Shown piece after piece: positions 50,793 to 58,956 of a stretch of 64,000 nt of DNA. The stretch lies in contig JASGGY010000003.1 of the NCBI GenBank assembly GCA_047602575.1, forward strand, positions 62,001-126,000. Direction: 5' to 3'. Both the position numbers and the translations under genes were made by a program. The DNA comes from UBA1366 sp047602575 (GTDB lineage: Bacteria > Bacillota > Clostridia > Oscillospirales > Ruminococcaceae). The notes beneath the pieces are model-generated. The model made no database searches, had not been told where the DNA came from, and saw only the letters and a program-made list of their open reading frames with translations. How positions within the stretch are numbered: the first letter of the stretch is position 1; the number at the start of each line of letters is the position of its first letter.

Positions 50793-51742
50793 TTCAGCAG
50801 CCCCCTTTTCAGCGCGGCATACACCGCAACCCCCGCCGCGTTGTCACAGGACAGCGCAGGCTCGGCAAACTGCGCGGAAAATCGTTCGGCAAGCTTGTTC
50901 TGAATCAGCCTGTCCGACATTACGCCGCCGGCGAACACCACGGGTTTTGCGCCGTGTGTACCGATGAGAAACGCCGTCATCGCGGAGATGGTTTCCGTCA
51001 GAAAATCAAGGCAATACTTCGCGACATCCGCGTTCGGCACGCCGTCGGCAAGCATCCGCGCGCAGCGGTTTTCCAGCCCAGAAAGCGAACAGTCGCCACC
51101 GCGTAAAACGGGTTTGATTTTAAAAACCGTATCGCTTTGCGCCGCAAGCTGTTCAAGTGCTGCACCACACGGAAACCGCAACCCAAGGGTCAGTCCGACC
51201 CGATCGACCGCTTGTCCGGCTTTCAGGTCAAGCGATTTCGCGAGGGGCGTAATGCGCAGGACGGTTTCCGCGTCCGGCTCGCACAGCACCGCGTCGGTTG
51301 TTCCCCCGCTCACGTGGAACGCGTAGAAGCCGCCCGTGCGCCGGATCAGATCCAGCTTACCACACGAAAGCAGCGCCGCCAGAATATGACCGGTCTGGTG
51401 GGTGGTTGTTTCAAGCGGAATCCCAGCCGCCCCTGCCGCCGCAGCAGCCGCGCATTCCCCGGCAAGAAAGCAGGGCATATACGAGCCTTCCGCCGCCGTA
51501 GGCTTGACCGAAACGCCGACCGCACAGGGTGCATCGCCCGCTTCCGCAAACAGCGCATCGAGCAGCGCGGGCAGCTGGCGCACGTGGTGAAACACCGCGT
51601 CGGACTGCCGGATGCCCTTTGCGCCCTCCGCCACGGGCAGAAGCTGCTTTTTCTGGACAAGCATCATGCTGTTTGTGTCAAGCATGGCGCAGGACGTGGT
51701 ATAATTGCTGGTGTCGATGCCCAGAACCATGTGCTTACTCAT
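50777..51742 (-). CDS. TsaD-like ASKHA (peptidase M22) family protein
   Basis: About 321 residues, resembling TsaD/Kae1: LGIDTSNYTTSCAML at the start, the metal-site-like THQTGHILAALLS (where TsaD has H-x3-H), HVSGGTTDAVL and VVFAGGVMSDRLIQ. It starts inside the end of nusB and overlaps xseA. It is a TsaD paralogue conserved at this place in Clostridia; a second, canonical TsaD for t6A synthesis would be expected elsewhere. The function is not established. Confidence 0.82.
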   Translation of the reverse strand: MSKHMVLGIDTSNYTTSCAMLDTNSMMLVQKKQLLPVAEGAKGIRQSDAVFHHVRQLPALLDALFAEAGDAPCAVGVSVKPTAAEGSYMPCFLAGECAAAAAAGAAGIPLETTTHQTGHILAALLSCGKLDLIRRTGGFYAFHVSGGTTDAVLCEPDAETVLRITPLAKSLDLKAGQAVDRVGLTLGLRFPCGAALEQLAAQSDTVFKIKPVLRGGDCSLSGLENRCARMLADGVPNADVAKYCLDFLTETISAMTAFLIGTHGAKPVVFAGGVMSDRLIQNKLAERFSAQFAEPALSCDNAAGVAVYAALKRGLLKWLQR

Positions 51743-52169
51743 GCGCGATGGTTTTCTGCCGCGCGGGGACCGCGTCGTCGCTGCGCGAGAACGCACCCAA
51801 AACGCCGTTGATGAACGACACGTCGGGGTCCTGCGCGTAGCCCTTCGCAAGAATAACCGCTTCGCTGATGGCGACGTTGAGCGGAACCTTTTCATCAAAC
51901 AGCGCCTCATAAAGCGCCAGCCGCAGAATCGCCATGTTTACGCGCGGAATCCGGTCGATGGCGCGTTTGTCGCTGTATCTGGCGATGATTGCGTCAAGCA
52001 TATCTGCGTTTTCCGTCACCGCGCGAAACAACGCCTCCACTTCCCCGGTGACGACGATGCCCTCAATGAGAGATGCGCTCTCGATGATTTCCGCCAGCTC
52101 GCCGGTGCGGAACAATTCCTCAAATACCAATAAAAATGCCGTTTCACGGACCTCGCGCCTTTTCAGCAC
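51735..52169 (-). CDS. nusB: transcription antitermination factor NusB
   Basis: 144 residues, all-helical: REVRETAFLLVFEELF, RAIDRIPRVNMAILRLALYE and NVAISEAVILAKGYAQDPDV followed by SFINGVLGAF. It binds boxA RNA with S10 in rRNA antitermination. It overlaps the TsaD-like gene by 8 nt. Confidence 0.95.
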   Translation of the reverse strand: MLKRREVRETAFLLVFEELFRTGELAEIIESASLIEGIVVTGEVEALFRAVTENADMLDAIIARYSDKRAIDRIPRVNMAILRLALYEALFDEKVPLNVAISEAVILAKGYAQDPDVSFINGVLGAFSRSDDAVPARQKTIAHE

Positions 52170-52264
52170 AAAAACACTTCCTTAAACTTCAGATTCCTGC
52201 TGCGTAAAAACCCCGAAAACCTCCGCCGCGATTGCAGCGAAGGCGTTGGGGCGAATGGATATTG

Positions 52265-52621
52265 CTAATCTGGGAAATCGATTCCCGCGATGATGACATT
52301 GACCCGCGAAACCGTCAGACCGGTCATTTCCTGAACGGCTTCCTTGACGCGGCTCTGGATGACCTCGGCAACGCTGACCGCTTTGTGACCCCCCCGCAGG
52401 ATGATGCTCAGCGTGATGCCGACCACATCGCCGGAAAATACAATCCGGATGTCCGCTCCCTCGGGATCGCCGACGCCCGTAACACGCTTGAGCAGACTGC
52501 GCTTACCGGTGCAGATCGCGCTGACGCCGGAGATTTCGTTGACGGCATTTGCCGTGATCGACGCCACGACGCTTTCGCTCACCAGCACAGCGCCCTTTTT
52601 TCGCTCGAATTTCTGTTCCAT
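52265..52621 (-). CDS. Asp23/Gls24 family protein
   Basis: About 118 residues with the family strands GAVLVSESVVASITANAVNE, GADIRIVFSGDVVGITLSI and VAEVIQSRVKEAVQEMTGLT. These proteins are envelope-stress or membrane-associated factors. First gene of the unit leading into nusB. The second ATG (52621) has better spacing to AAGGAAGG than the one two codons upstream. Confidence 0.92.
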   Translation of the reverse strand: MEQKFERKKGAVLVSESVVASITANAVNEISGVSAICTGKRSLLKRVTGVGDPEGADIRIVFSGDVVGITLSIILRGGHKAVSVAEVIQSRVKEAVQEMTGLTVSRVNVIIAGIDFPD

Positions 52622-52695
52622 ACCCATTGCCTTCCTTGCCCCGGCTTGCTCCGCTGTGAATGATTATACAGACCGGGTTGAATAGATGTATGTTC

Positions 52696-52724
52696 ATTAT
52701 ACCATCTTTTTTTGATTTGTACAA
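52696..52724 (-). promoter_or_regulatory. promoter of the asp23-nusB unit
   Basis: Minus strand TTGTAC (52719-52724), 17-bp spacer, TATAAT (52696-52701). It begins immediately after the spoIIIAH stop codon. Confidence 0.7.
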
Positions 52725-53258
52725 CTACTTTACATCGAAAATTCTGATATTTTCGTTATCGACATCCACCTCGCTCAGAAGAATGTCCTTGATCTGCGCT
52801 GCCTGACTGGCGTCGAGCGCGCCGGATTTCACCACGATGTTGGCGGATTTTCCGTCCAGATACACCACGCAGTCTTTAAAGCCGGCGGCTTTGATCAGCG
52901 ATTCGATCTGGGTTTCGCTCTCCATGAGCTTCGAAAGCGCGGTGGCTTTGTCCGTGGCGACCGCCTGCTCTTCCTCGGTGGAATCGCCGCCGTTCATGAT
53001 GCCGGTGAGGGTGTCGATCGCTTCGTCGCGTGAGGTCATTTTGTCAAGGCGCGCCTTTGTGAAATAATCGTCGCCTGCGGCGTTGACGGTTTCTGTGCCG
53101 TCGGTGCTGATGCTCGTTCCGTCAACGGCTTTGGTTGCTTTCAGCTCGTTGCCGGTGCCGGTCACGGCGTAATTGATATAGATCGCCGCGCCGAGCATGA
53201 GGGTAAGGCTTGCTAGGATGATTTGCTTCTTTCCGATGATCAGGTTGGGTTTTTTCAT
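52725..53258 (-). CDS. spoIIIAH: stage III sporulation protein AH
   Basis: About 177 residues: a short basic start (MKKPNLIIGKKQ), one membrane helix (IILASLTLMLGAAIYINYAV), a linker and a C-terminal YscJ/FliF-like ring domain (LMESETQIESLIKAAGFKDC, VVKSGALDASQAAQIKDI). It forms the mother-cell half of the feeding-tube channel with forespore SpoIIQ. Last gene of the spoIIIA operon; the ATG at 53258 is used in place of an upstream in-frame start. Confidence 0.93.
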   Translation of the reverse strand: MKKPNLIIGKKQIILASLTLMLGAAIYINYAVTGTGNELKATKAVDGTSISTDGTETVNAAGDDYFTKARLDKMTSRDEAIDTLTGIMNGGDSTEEEQAVATDKATALSKLMESETQIESLIKAAGFKDCVVYLDGKSANIVVKSGALDASQAAQIKDILLSEVDVDNENIRIFDVK

Positions 53259-53291
53259 GTTAATGACCGTCCTTTCGGGTAATAAATTCAA

Positions 53292-53852
53292 TCAGCAGTC
53301 CGCCACGCAGATTTTCGCATAGGAAATTCCCAGCGCCGCCGAAACCGCTTTATAGACCTGTTCGCTGACCGTGAGATTTGAGCCGCCCTGACAGACGACC
53401 ACCACGCCGCTGACCTTGGGCTGGATGACCTTTTTCACCAGCGCCTGCTTGTCGCCACCGCTTTCCACCAGCACAAGCTCGCTTTTGACATTCTCGTCGC
53501 TGCCCGTGCTGTCGCTGCTGATGCTCTTGTCGGTGTCCTCGGCGTAAACATACTCCGTCGTACCTTCAAGTGTGACCAGCACCGTGACCGCACCCACACC
53601 GTTGATTTTCTCGAGAATCTTCGTCAGGGACTGCTCAAGCTGCGTGCGGTAAGCGTCCGCGGACTGGGGCTGGGCATATGTCTGCGACGCTGCGTCCGCG
53701 CCCCCGCCCTTGTCGGGGAGAAATTCCGTCAGAAGAATCAGCAGCATGGCAAGCAGCCCGACGGCGATGATGAGCTTCGTTTTTTTGTCGCCGGCAAAGA
53801 GCGTCTTGAACAGTCCGTTCTTCTTCAGCCGGCTCTGAATTTTTTCCGCCAA
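53292..53852 (-). CDS. spoIIIAG: stage III sporulation protein AG
   Basis: 186 residues, TTG start behind AAAGGA. One membrane helix (LIIAVGLLAMLLILLTEFLP) and a ring-building domain with LEQSLTKILEKINGVGAVTV and KVSGVVVVCQGGSNLTVSEQ. It forms the large ring of the channel. A 127-nt palindromic element fills the gap to spoIIIAF. Confidence 0.93.
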   Translation of the reverse strand: MAEKIQSRLKKNGLFKTLFAGDKKTKLIIAVGLLAMLLILLTEFLPDKGGGADAASQTYAQPQSADAYRTQLEQSLTKILEKINGVGAVTVLVTLEGTTEYVYAEDTDKSISSDSTGSDENVKSELVLVESGGDKQALVKKVIQPKVSGVVVVCQGGSNLTVSEQVYKAVSAALGISYAKICVADC

Positions 53853-53870
53853 AAGCGTTCAGTCCTTTCT

Positions 53871-53997
53871 TATTGCTCCGCCAATGAAAGCTTGTGCTCT
53901 GATTGGCGAGAATTTTTTTCGCACAGCAAGGACGACAACGAAGCTGTGCGGAAAAAATACTGCCAATGCTGTGCAAGGTTTCGTTGGTGGAGCAATA
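53871..53997. repeat. long palindromic element inside the spoIIIA operon
   Basis: The ends TATTGCTCC/GGAGCAATA begin about 36-nt imperfect inverted arms, and inner arms TTCGCACAGC/GCTGTGCGGAA continue to a short loop, so the whole 127 nt can fold into one hairpin. It exactly fills the gap between spoIIIAF and the ribosome site of spoIIIAG, like a MITE or intergenic repeat. Confidence 0.7.
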
Positions 53998-54002
53998 TTA
54001 AC

Positions 54003-54479
54003 TTACCAGTGAAAAGTTACGGCGACCTCGCTGCCGAGTTCATAGGCAATCACATCCCGTATCGCCCCTGTCTGCTCCAGATTTTCGCGGCGCATGGTGA
54101 CGAGGGCTTGTTTGATTTCAATGCAATTATATTCGTCCGTTTCAGAAACTATGCTGATTTTTTCAACGGAAAGGGATTTTTGTGCAAGCCTGCCCGCAAG
54201 GTAGTCCGCAACGGTGTCATTGACCTCTGCAATCACCAGCGCCGCGGTGTCCTGCTGCGCCTGTTTATAAGAAGCGCTTGCGGCAAGGCTTTCCTTGTCG
54301 GGTAAGTTCAGGCTGACGCCGCCGTGCAAAAACGGCGAAGCCACCGCCATGATCATCGTCATGGTGAACACCACCCGCATCACACCGCGCAGCTTTTCCC
54401 CCGGAATCAGCGCATCGGCGACCGCAAGCGCCGTTCCCACCAGACAGGCGATAAGGATCGCCGCTTTCATTGTTTCCAT
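54003..54479 (-). CDS. spoIIIAF: stage III sporulation protein AF
   Basis: 158 residues with two N-terminal membrane helices (AAILIACLVGTALAVADALI and VVFTMTMIMAVASPFL) and a soluble ring-like domain (VNDTVADYLAGRLAQKSLSV). Part of the SpoIIIA-SpoIIQ transenvelope complex made in the mother cell. Confidence 0.92.
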   Translation of the reverse strand: METMKAAILIACLVGTALAVADALIPGEKLRGVMRVVFTMTMIMAVASPFLHGGVSLNLPDKESLAASASYKQAQQDTAALVIAEVNDTVADYLAGRLAQKSLSVEKISIVSETDEYNCIEIKQALVTMRRENLEQTGAIRDVIAYELGSEVAVTFHW

Positions 54480-54492
54480 CGTACCCTCCCGT

Positions 54493-55623
54493 TCAGACGT
54501 TGAGCGCGCTCATCATGACGACCGCCGTCGCCACGATGAAAATCAGCGCAAAGCAGATGATCGCACTCAGCGCCACCGAAAGCACCGCGCCGATGCTCCG
54601 CAGAAGTGCGGTAATGCGGCTCTCCCCCAGCATGCCGTTGACCATGGCGGCAAGCTCAACCGCAAGCTTCATGCACACCACCGCCGCGATCGGGCGCAGC
54701 ACGGTGATCAGCAGAACGATGATGCCGATGCTGCCCGTACCGGAACGGATGACCCCTAAGCTGCCGCGCACGGTGGTGTATGCCTCCGATACGCTGCTCC
54801 CCACCACGGGGATGAAGCTTGATGCGGCGAATTTTGCGGCACGGATGCCCACCGAGTCCGCCGATGTGCCGACGATGGACTGGATGGAGATCATCCCCAC
54901 AAACACCGTCATTACAATGCCCAGCACCCACGTGGAAATCTTCTTCACGCTCTCCGTCAGCCCGCTGAACGAAAACAGTCCGCCCATGGCTTCCACAATC
55001 GAAAACGCCGTCAGAAGCCCCAGAAACGGCAGCACGAACCGGTTCGTCACCAGCGCGATAATTTCACAGAGCGACAGCACCGTCGCATAGTACCCCGCCG
55101 CGGAGCTTGGCGTTCCGCCCGCCGCCGTGACGCTCGCGAACACCGGCACATAGGAAATCATAAATTTGTTCATGTCCGACAATGCCGTCACGACGACTGA
55201 AAAGCTTCCCGTCAGGTCGTTGTACAGTACCAGCACACAGGTCAGCACGCCCGTGACGCGGAAGGTCTGCGTGACCGCTCCGCTTTGCGGGGCAAGCGAC
55301 CGTGCCAGCGTGCAGACCAGCGAAATGGCGATGAGCTTCCCCAACAGCGCGAGGGGCTTTGTGACGGCGGAAGCGAACGCGGACAGAATTTCCGAAAAGA
55401 AATCCGTCACGCTCACGCCGGCAACGCTTTCCGGCTCGGAGAGGGTGATGTCATGCTCGTCCAGAAAATCATCGGCATCGCCGCCGGTGTCCGCACGGAT
55501 ACCCTTGTCAATACTTGCGGTTATTTCGTCATAGGCGGAATCGGCTTCCTCCGCACCCGCGGCGAGCGGGAACGCAAACAGCGTGAGCAGAAGAACGAGG
55601 ATGGTGATCGCTGCTTTTTTCAT
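54493..55623 (-). CDS. spoIIIAE: stage III sporulation protein AE
   Basis: 376 residues: a signal-like N-terminus (AAITILVLLLTLFAFPLAAG) and about eight membrane helices, with GGLFSFSGLTESVKKISTWV and ASSFIPVVGSSVSEAYTTVR segments typical of the family. The largest membrane subunit of the complex. Confidence 0.94.
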   Translation of the reverse strand: MKKAAITILVLLLTLFAFPLAAGAEEADSAYDEITASIDKGIRADTGGDADDFLDEHDITLSEPESVAGVSVTDFFSEILSAFASAVTKPLALLGKLIAISLVCTLARSLAPQSGAVTQTFRVTGVLTCVLVLYNDLTGSFSVVVTALSDMNKFMISYVPVFASVTAAGGTPSSAAGYYATVLSLCEIIALVTNRFVLPFLGLLTAFSIVEAMGGLFSFSGLTESVKKISTWVLGIVMTVFVGMISIQSIVGTSADSVGIRAAKFAASSFIPVVGSSVSEAYTTVRGSLGVIRSGTGSIGIIVLLITVLRPIAAVVCMKLAVELAAMVNGMLGESRITALLRSIGAVLSVALSAIICFALIFIVATAVVMMSALNV

Positions 55624-55649
55624 TATTTTTTAACTCCGTTTAGATTTTC

Positions 55650-56036
55650 TTATCCCAATAATGCCTCAATGATTGCGATGACTGCGGAAAACAATGGGAT
55701 GGACACCACCAGCACCGCGCATTTTCCGGCAAGCTCCAGCTGCGTGGCAAGCGCATTCTCGCCGTTGTCGCGGCAAACGTCCGTCGCAAGCTGCGTGACA
55801 AAGCAGATGCCGAGGGCTTTGAACAGGATCTTCAGATAAGACGCGTCAATGTCCGCTTTCTCAAACAGCTTTCCAAGCATGTCCAGCACACGCTTGATAT
55901 CGCCCAGCACGTTCACCGCCACAAACACCGCGCAGATGAGTGCCACCAGCGCCGCGGTTTCGCGGCTGTCCCGCTCGATGAGCTTGCACAGAATCGTCAC
56001 CGCCAGACACAGCCCGGCAAGCGCCGCCAATGACAT
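55650..56036 (-). CDS. spoIIIAD: stage III sporulation protein AD
   Basis: 128 residues, four membrane helices, with YLKILFKALGICFVTQLATD and NALATQLELAGKCAVLVVSI, the family pattern related to secretion-system export subunits. Confidence 0.94.
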   Translation of the reverse strand: MSLAALAGLCLAVTILCKLIERDSRETAALVALICAVFVAVNVLGDIKRVLDMLGKLFEKADIDASYLKILFKALGICFVTQLATDVCRDNGENALATQLELAGKCAVLVVSIPLFSAVIAIIEALLG

Positions 56037-56054
56037 TGCACCACATCCTTTGCT

Positions 56055-56252
56055 TTAACTCAGCCCGAAAATATCCTTGATGGAAGCAAACAGGCTGCCG
56101 ATTTCCTTGATGATCATCATCAGCACCACGATCAGCCCCGCGAGTGCGGTCATCATCGCCTGATCGTCGCGCTCCGCGCGTTTGAGCAGCTGGGTCAGCA
56201 CACCGACGATGATGCCGATGGCGGCAATTTTAAAGATCAAATCCACTTCCAT
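56055..56252 (-). CDS. spoIIIAC: stage III sporulation protein AC
   Basis: 65 residues, two membrane helices (VDLIFKIAAIGIIVGVLTQL and MMTALAGLIVVLMMIIKEIG). Small membrane subunit of the complex, in its usual place. Confidence 0.94.
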   Translation of the reverse strand: MEVDLIFKIAAIGIIVGVLTQLLKRAERDDQAMMTALAGLIVVLMMIIKEIGSLFASIKDIFGLS

Positions 56253-56273
56253 TGCGTATCGGTTCCTCTCATT

Positions 56274-56771
56274 TTAGATAATCATCACCGAAATAAACAC
56301 CCCCGACAGCACGCCCAGCGCGTTGTAAAGGCGCAGCTTCGGCGCACTCGCCAGCACAAGCCGCTCCCGCGCGGCGGAAAACTGTTCGCGGTAAAGCCGC
56401 ACAAGCTCCATCTGACCGTCCACACCGCTTGTCCCAAGCTCGCGGAAGAAGCCGCGCAGGTGTTCGGTTTCCTCCTCGGAAAGCAGGCTCTCCCACCCGC
56501 GGACCGCGCGGTCAATGTCCTCCCGCGCGGTGTAGGGCGACGGGCTGCATTCCAGAAAGCTTAAAGCTGAAAGCGCCGGATTCGCGCGCAGCCGGTCGAG
56601 AATTTCTGTAACAGTATAAGCCGAAAAATCGAGATAAATCTGCACCTCCGCCAGCATCCGCTCAATCAGCTTCAGCTGGTCGATCCGCCCCGTCAACCTG
56701 CCGGAATACGTGCGGGAAACTAGCGTGGTGCTTGCGACAATCACCCCGCACAGGAGCAGCCTGACAACCAT
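56274..56771 (-). CDS. spoIIIAB: stage III sporulation protein AB
   Basis: 165 residues: N-terminal helix (MVVRLLLCGVIVASTTLVSR), a helical cytoplasmic body with QLKLIERMLAEVQIYLDFSA, and a C-terminal helix (LRLYNALGVLSGVFISVMII). Resembles type II secretion GspF-like subunits. Confidence 0.93.
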   Translation of the reverse strand: MVVRLLLCGVIVASTTLVSRTYSGRLTGRIDQLKLIERMLAEVQIYLDFSAYTVTEILDRLRANPALSALSFLECSPSPYTAREDIDRAVRGWESLLSEEETEHLRGFFRELGTSGVDGQMELVRLYREQFSAARERLVLASAPKLRLYNALGVLSGVFISVMII

Positions 56772-56783
56772 TTTTGATTCCTC

Positions 56784-57734
56784 CTAAGTCTTTTCACCGA
56801 CCTTGACCAGCCGGAACAGCCGCCCGCAGAGCGTTCCCGTTCCCAGCACCGCCACGTAGTCAAACACCCCGTCCTTGAGCAGCCGCCCCGTCACCGCCCG
56901 CCTTTTTGCTTCCTCAAAAGAAGCGCTGTGCGATGTGGCAATCAGGTTCACGCCCGAGCAGAACGCGTATTCCAGCGCGCGGAGATCCTCCTTTGCGCCA
57001 ATTTCGTCACAGACTAAGTAATTCGGCGACATGACGCGGATGGCGGTCATGATGCCGTCAAATTTTGTGTAAGAGCTGAACACATCCGTGTGAAGTCCCA
57101 CGTCGCAGTTTGCAGACCCGCCCGCCGACGCGGCAAGCTCGCAGCGCTCGTCGATCACTGACAGCCGCGCGGTTTCGCCCAGCTGGCGACACAGGTCACG
57201 CAGAACGGTCGTTTTTCCGCTGGACGGCGCGCCGGCGATCAGCAGGCTTTTCCCACCCGCACCGAACACCTTTTGTACAATTTCGTTCGCGCAGCCCACC
57301 ACCTCGCGTGCGACGCGGATGTTGATGGAGGAAATGCTTTTCACATTCTCGACGGCGTTATCGCGTGCGGGGTTGACCACTGCCGTGCCGCAGAAGCCCA
57401 CGCGGTTTCCGCCGGCAACGGTGACAAAGCCCTGCGAAATTTCCCGCGCGAAGCTGTGGATGGAGTTGTGAAACGCCCGCTGAAAGGTTTCGTCAATGTC
57501 GCATTGCGTGATCGCAAGTGCCTGCGCCGGCACGTTGACGAGATTCCCCTGCGGTGTAACGAAGTATTCCTTCCCGAAAATCGTCACGGTCAGGTACTTC
57601 CCCGCACGCAGGCGGATCTCCTGTAAACGGCGGGCTTCCAGCTCCGGTATGAATTCCACTGCCCCCCGCACAGCCGCACTGAGTACGGGCAGCGCCAGCG
57701 AAAGCTTAGATTCTTCTCGATCCATAACCTGCAT
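56784..57734 (-). CDS. spoIIIAA: stage III sporulation protein AA (ATPase)
   Basis: Up to 316 residues. The secretion-ATPase-like motor of the complex: GFVTVAGGNRVGFCGTAV, Walker A GAPSSGKTTVLRDL (about 168-181), and Walker B-like VCDEIGAKEDLRALEYAFCS. The ATG three codons later (57725) has better ribosome-site spacing and may be the true start. First gene of the operon, behind a sigma-E-like promoter. Confidence 0.95.
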   Translation of the reverse strand: MQVMDREESKLSLALPVLSAAVRGAVEFIPELEARRLQEIRLRAGKYLTVTIFGKEYFVTPQGNLVNVPAQALAITQCDIDETFQRAFHNSIHSFAREISQGFVTVAGGNRVGFCGTAVVNPARDNAVENVKSISSINIRVAREVVGCANEIVQKVFGAGGKSLLIAGAPSSGKTTVLRDLCRQLGETARLSVIDERCELAASAGGSANCDVGLHTDVFSSYTKFDGIMTAIRVMSPNYLVCDEIGAKEDLRALEYAFCSGVNLIATSHSASFEEAKRRAVTGRLLKDGVFDYVAVLGTGTLCGRLFRLVKVGEKT

Positions 57735-57763
57735 CCTCTCCTCACAAGGTTTGTCCTTACCCC

Positions 57764-57793
57764 ACTATATGACCGTTCGGCGCGCGGTATGAC
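57764..57793 (-). promoter_or_regulatory. sigma-E-like promoter of spoIIIA
   Basis: Minus strand GTCATACC (57786-57793) and CATATAGT (57764-57771) with a 14-bp spacer, matching the general form of mother-cell sigma-E promoters. The spoIIIA operon is under sigma-E in Bacillus subtilis. It lies about 30 bp before spoIIIAA. Confidence 0.55.
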
Positions 57794-57843
57794 TTGCGGC
57801 GTGATTTTCCGGATCGGTTTCTGGCAATAATTTCAGATAGGTC

Positions 57844-57872
57844 TTGAAATGTGAACGATGTCGTGTTATAAT
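57844..57872 (+). promoter_or_regulatory. promoter of the moxR operon
   Basis: TTGAAA (57844-57849), 17-bp spacer, TATAAT (57867-57872), about 90 bp before the moxR start and divergent from spoIIIA. Confidence 0.8.
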
Positions 57873-57961
57873 TAAAATGGTATTTTACGTGGCTGGAAAA
57901 GTTTACAAATTCTGCGGATGTTCTTTCGCAACTATAGAAAGTAAAAAAAGGAGTAATGAAC

Positions 57962-58933
57962 ATGGCGGCGACCCTCACCGCACAGCAGCTGTCTGTGCTT
58001 TCCAAAACAAAGGAAATCATCTCGGAGGTCAAAAAGGTCATCATTGGAAAGGACGAAACCATCATCAAGGTACTGGTTGCGATTTTCTCCGGCGGGCATA
58101 TCCTCATCGAGGACATCCCCGGCGTTGGCAAGACAACCCTTGCGCTAGCGCTGTCGAAAGCTTTGTCACTTGACTATAAACGCCTCCAGTTCACCCCCGA
58201 TGTTCTGCCGACGGACGTGACGGGCTACAGCATTTTTAACCGGCAGACCGGCGCGTTTGAATACCGCGAGGGAACGGCTTACTGCAATCTGTTCCTCGCC
58301 GATGAAATCAACCGCACCTCCAGCAAAACACAGTCCGCCCTGCTTGAAATCATGGAGGAGGGCAAGGTCACAGTGGACGGTATCACCCGCGCCATGCCCG
58401 ACCCCTATGTCGTGATCGCGACACAGAACCCCGTCGGCTCGATCGGCACGCAGATGCTGCCGGAATCGCAGCTTGACCGGTTCATCATCCGCATTAAGAT
58501 GGGCTATCCGAGCTTTGACAGCGAGGTGGCGATGCTCAAGTCGAAAAACCAGAGCGTCGGACTCGACAGCGTTTGTGCGGTCATGGACAGCGAGCAGATT
58601 CTGTTTGCAAAAAAAATCATCGACGATATTTATGTCAGCGATAAGGTCTTTGCATATATCGCGCAGCTTGCCGGCGCAACGCGCGAGAATCCCTATATCG
58701 CGCTGGGCTTAAGCCCCCGCGGCACAATCGCCCTCACCCGCACCGCGAAAACCACCGCACTCCTGCGCGGACGGGATTATGTACTGCCGGACGATGTTAT
58801 CTATATGTTCAAGGACGTGGCGGAGCATCGAATTCTGCTCAGCCCCAAAGCAAAAATCAACGACATCAAAGCATCCTATGTATTGGATGAGCTGGTGCGC
58901 GGTGTGGAGATCCCCAAAATTTCTAAAGAATAA
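57962..58933 (+). CDS. MoxR family AAA+ ATPase
   Basis: About 323 residues. Walker A EDIPGVGKTTLALALS (about 49-64), Walker B NLFLADEINRTSSKTQSALL, sensor ATQNPVGSIGTQMLPESQLD and the arginine-finger region RFIIRIKMGYPS. MoxR ATPases act as chaperones for complexes with DUF58/VWA-type partners, as encoded next. The ATG at 57962 has proper spacing to AAAGGAG; one two codons earlier is too close. Confidence 0.93.
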   Translation: MAATLTAQQLSVLSKTKEIISEVKKVIIGKDETIIKVLVAIFSGGHILIEDIPGVGKTTLALALSKALSLDYKRLQFTPDVLPTDVTGYSIFNRQTGAFEYREGTAYCNLFLADEINRTSSKTQSALLEIMEEGKVTVDGITRAMPDPYVVIATQNPVGSIGTQMLPESQLDRFIIRIKMGYPSFDSEVAMLKSKNQSVGLDSVCAVMDSEQILFAKKIIDDIYVSDKVFAYIAQLAGATRENPYIALGLSPRGTIALTRTAKTTALLRGRDYVLPDDVIYMFKDVAEHRILLSPKAKINDIKASYVLDELVRGVEIPKISKE

Positions 58934-58956
58934 CACAGGAGGCGGCACGTCGGAAC

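Noticed and set aside
52203..52262. Hairpin between asp23 and nusB as a terminator
   Set aside because: Arms are interrupted by several mismatches and the T run is short; it may be a weak attenuator but the genes are probably co-transcribed.
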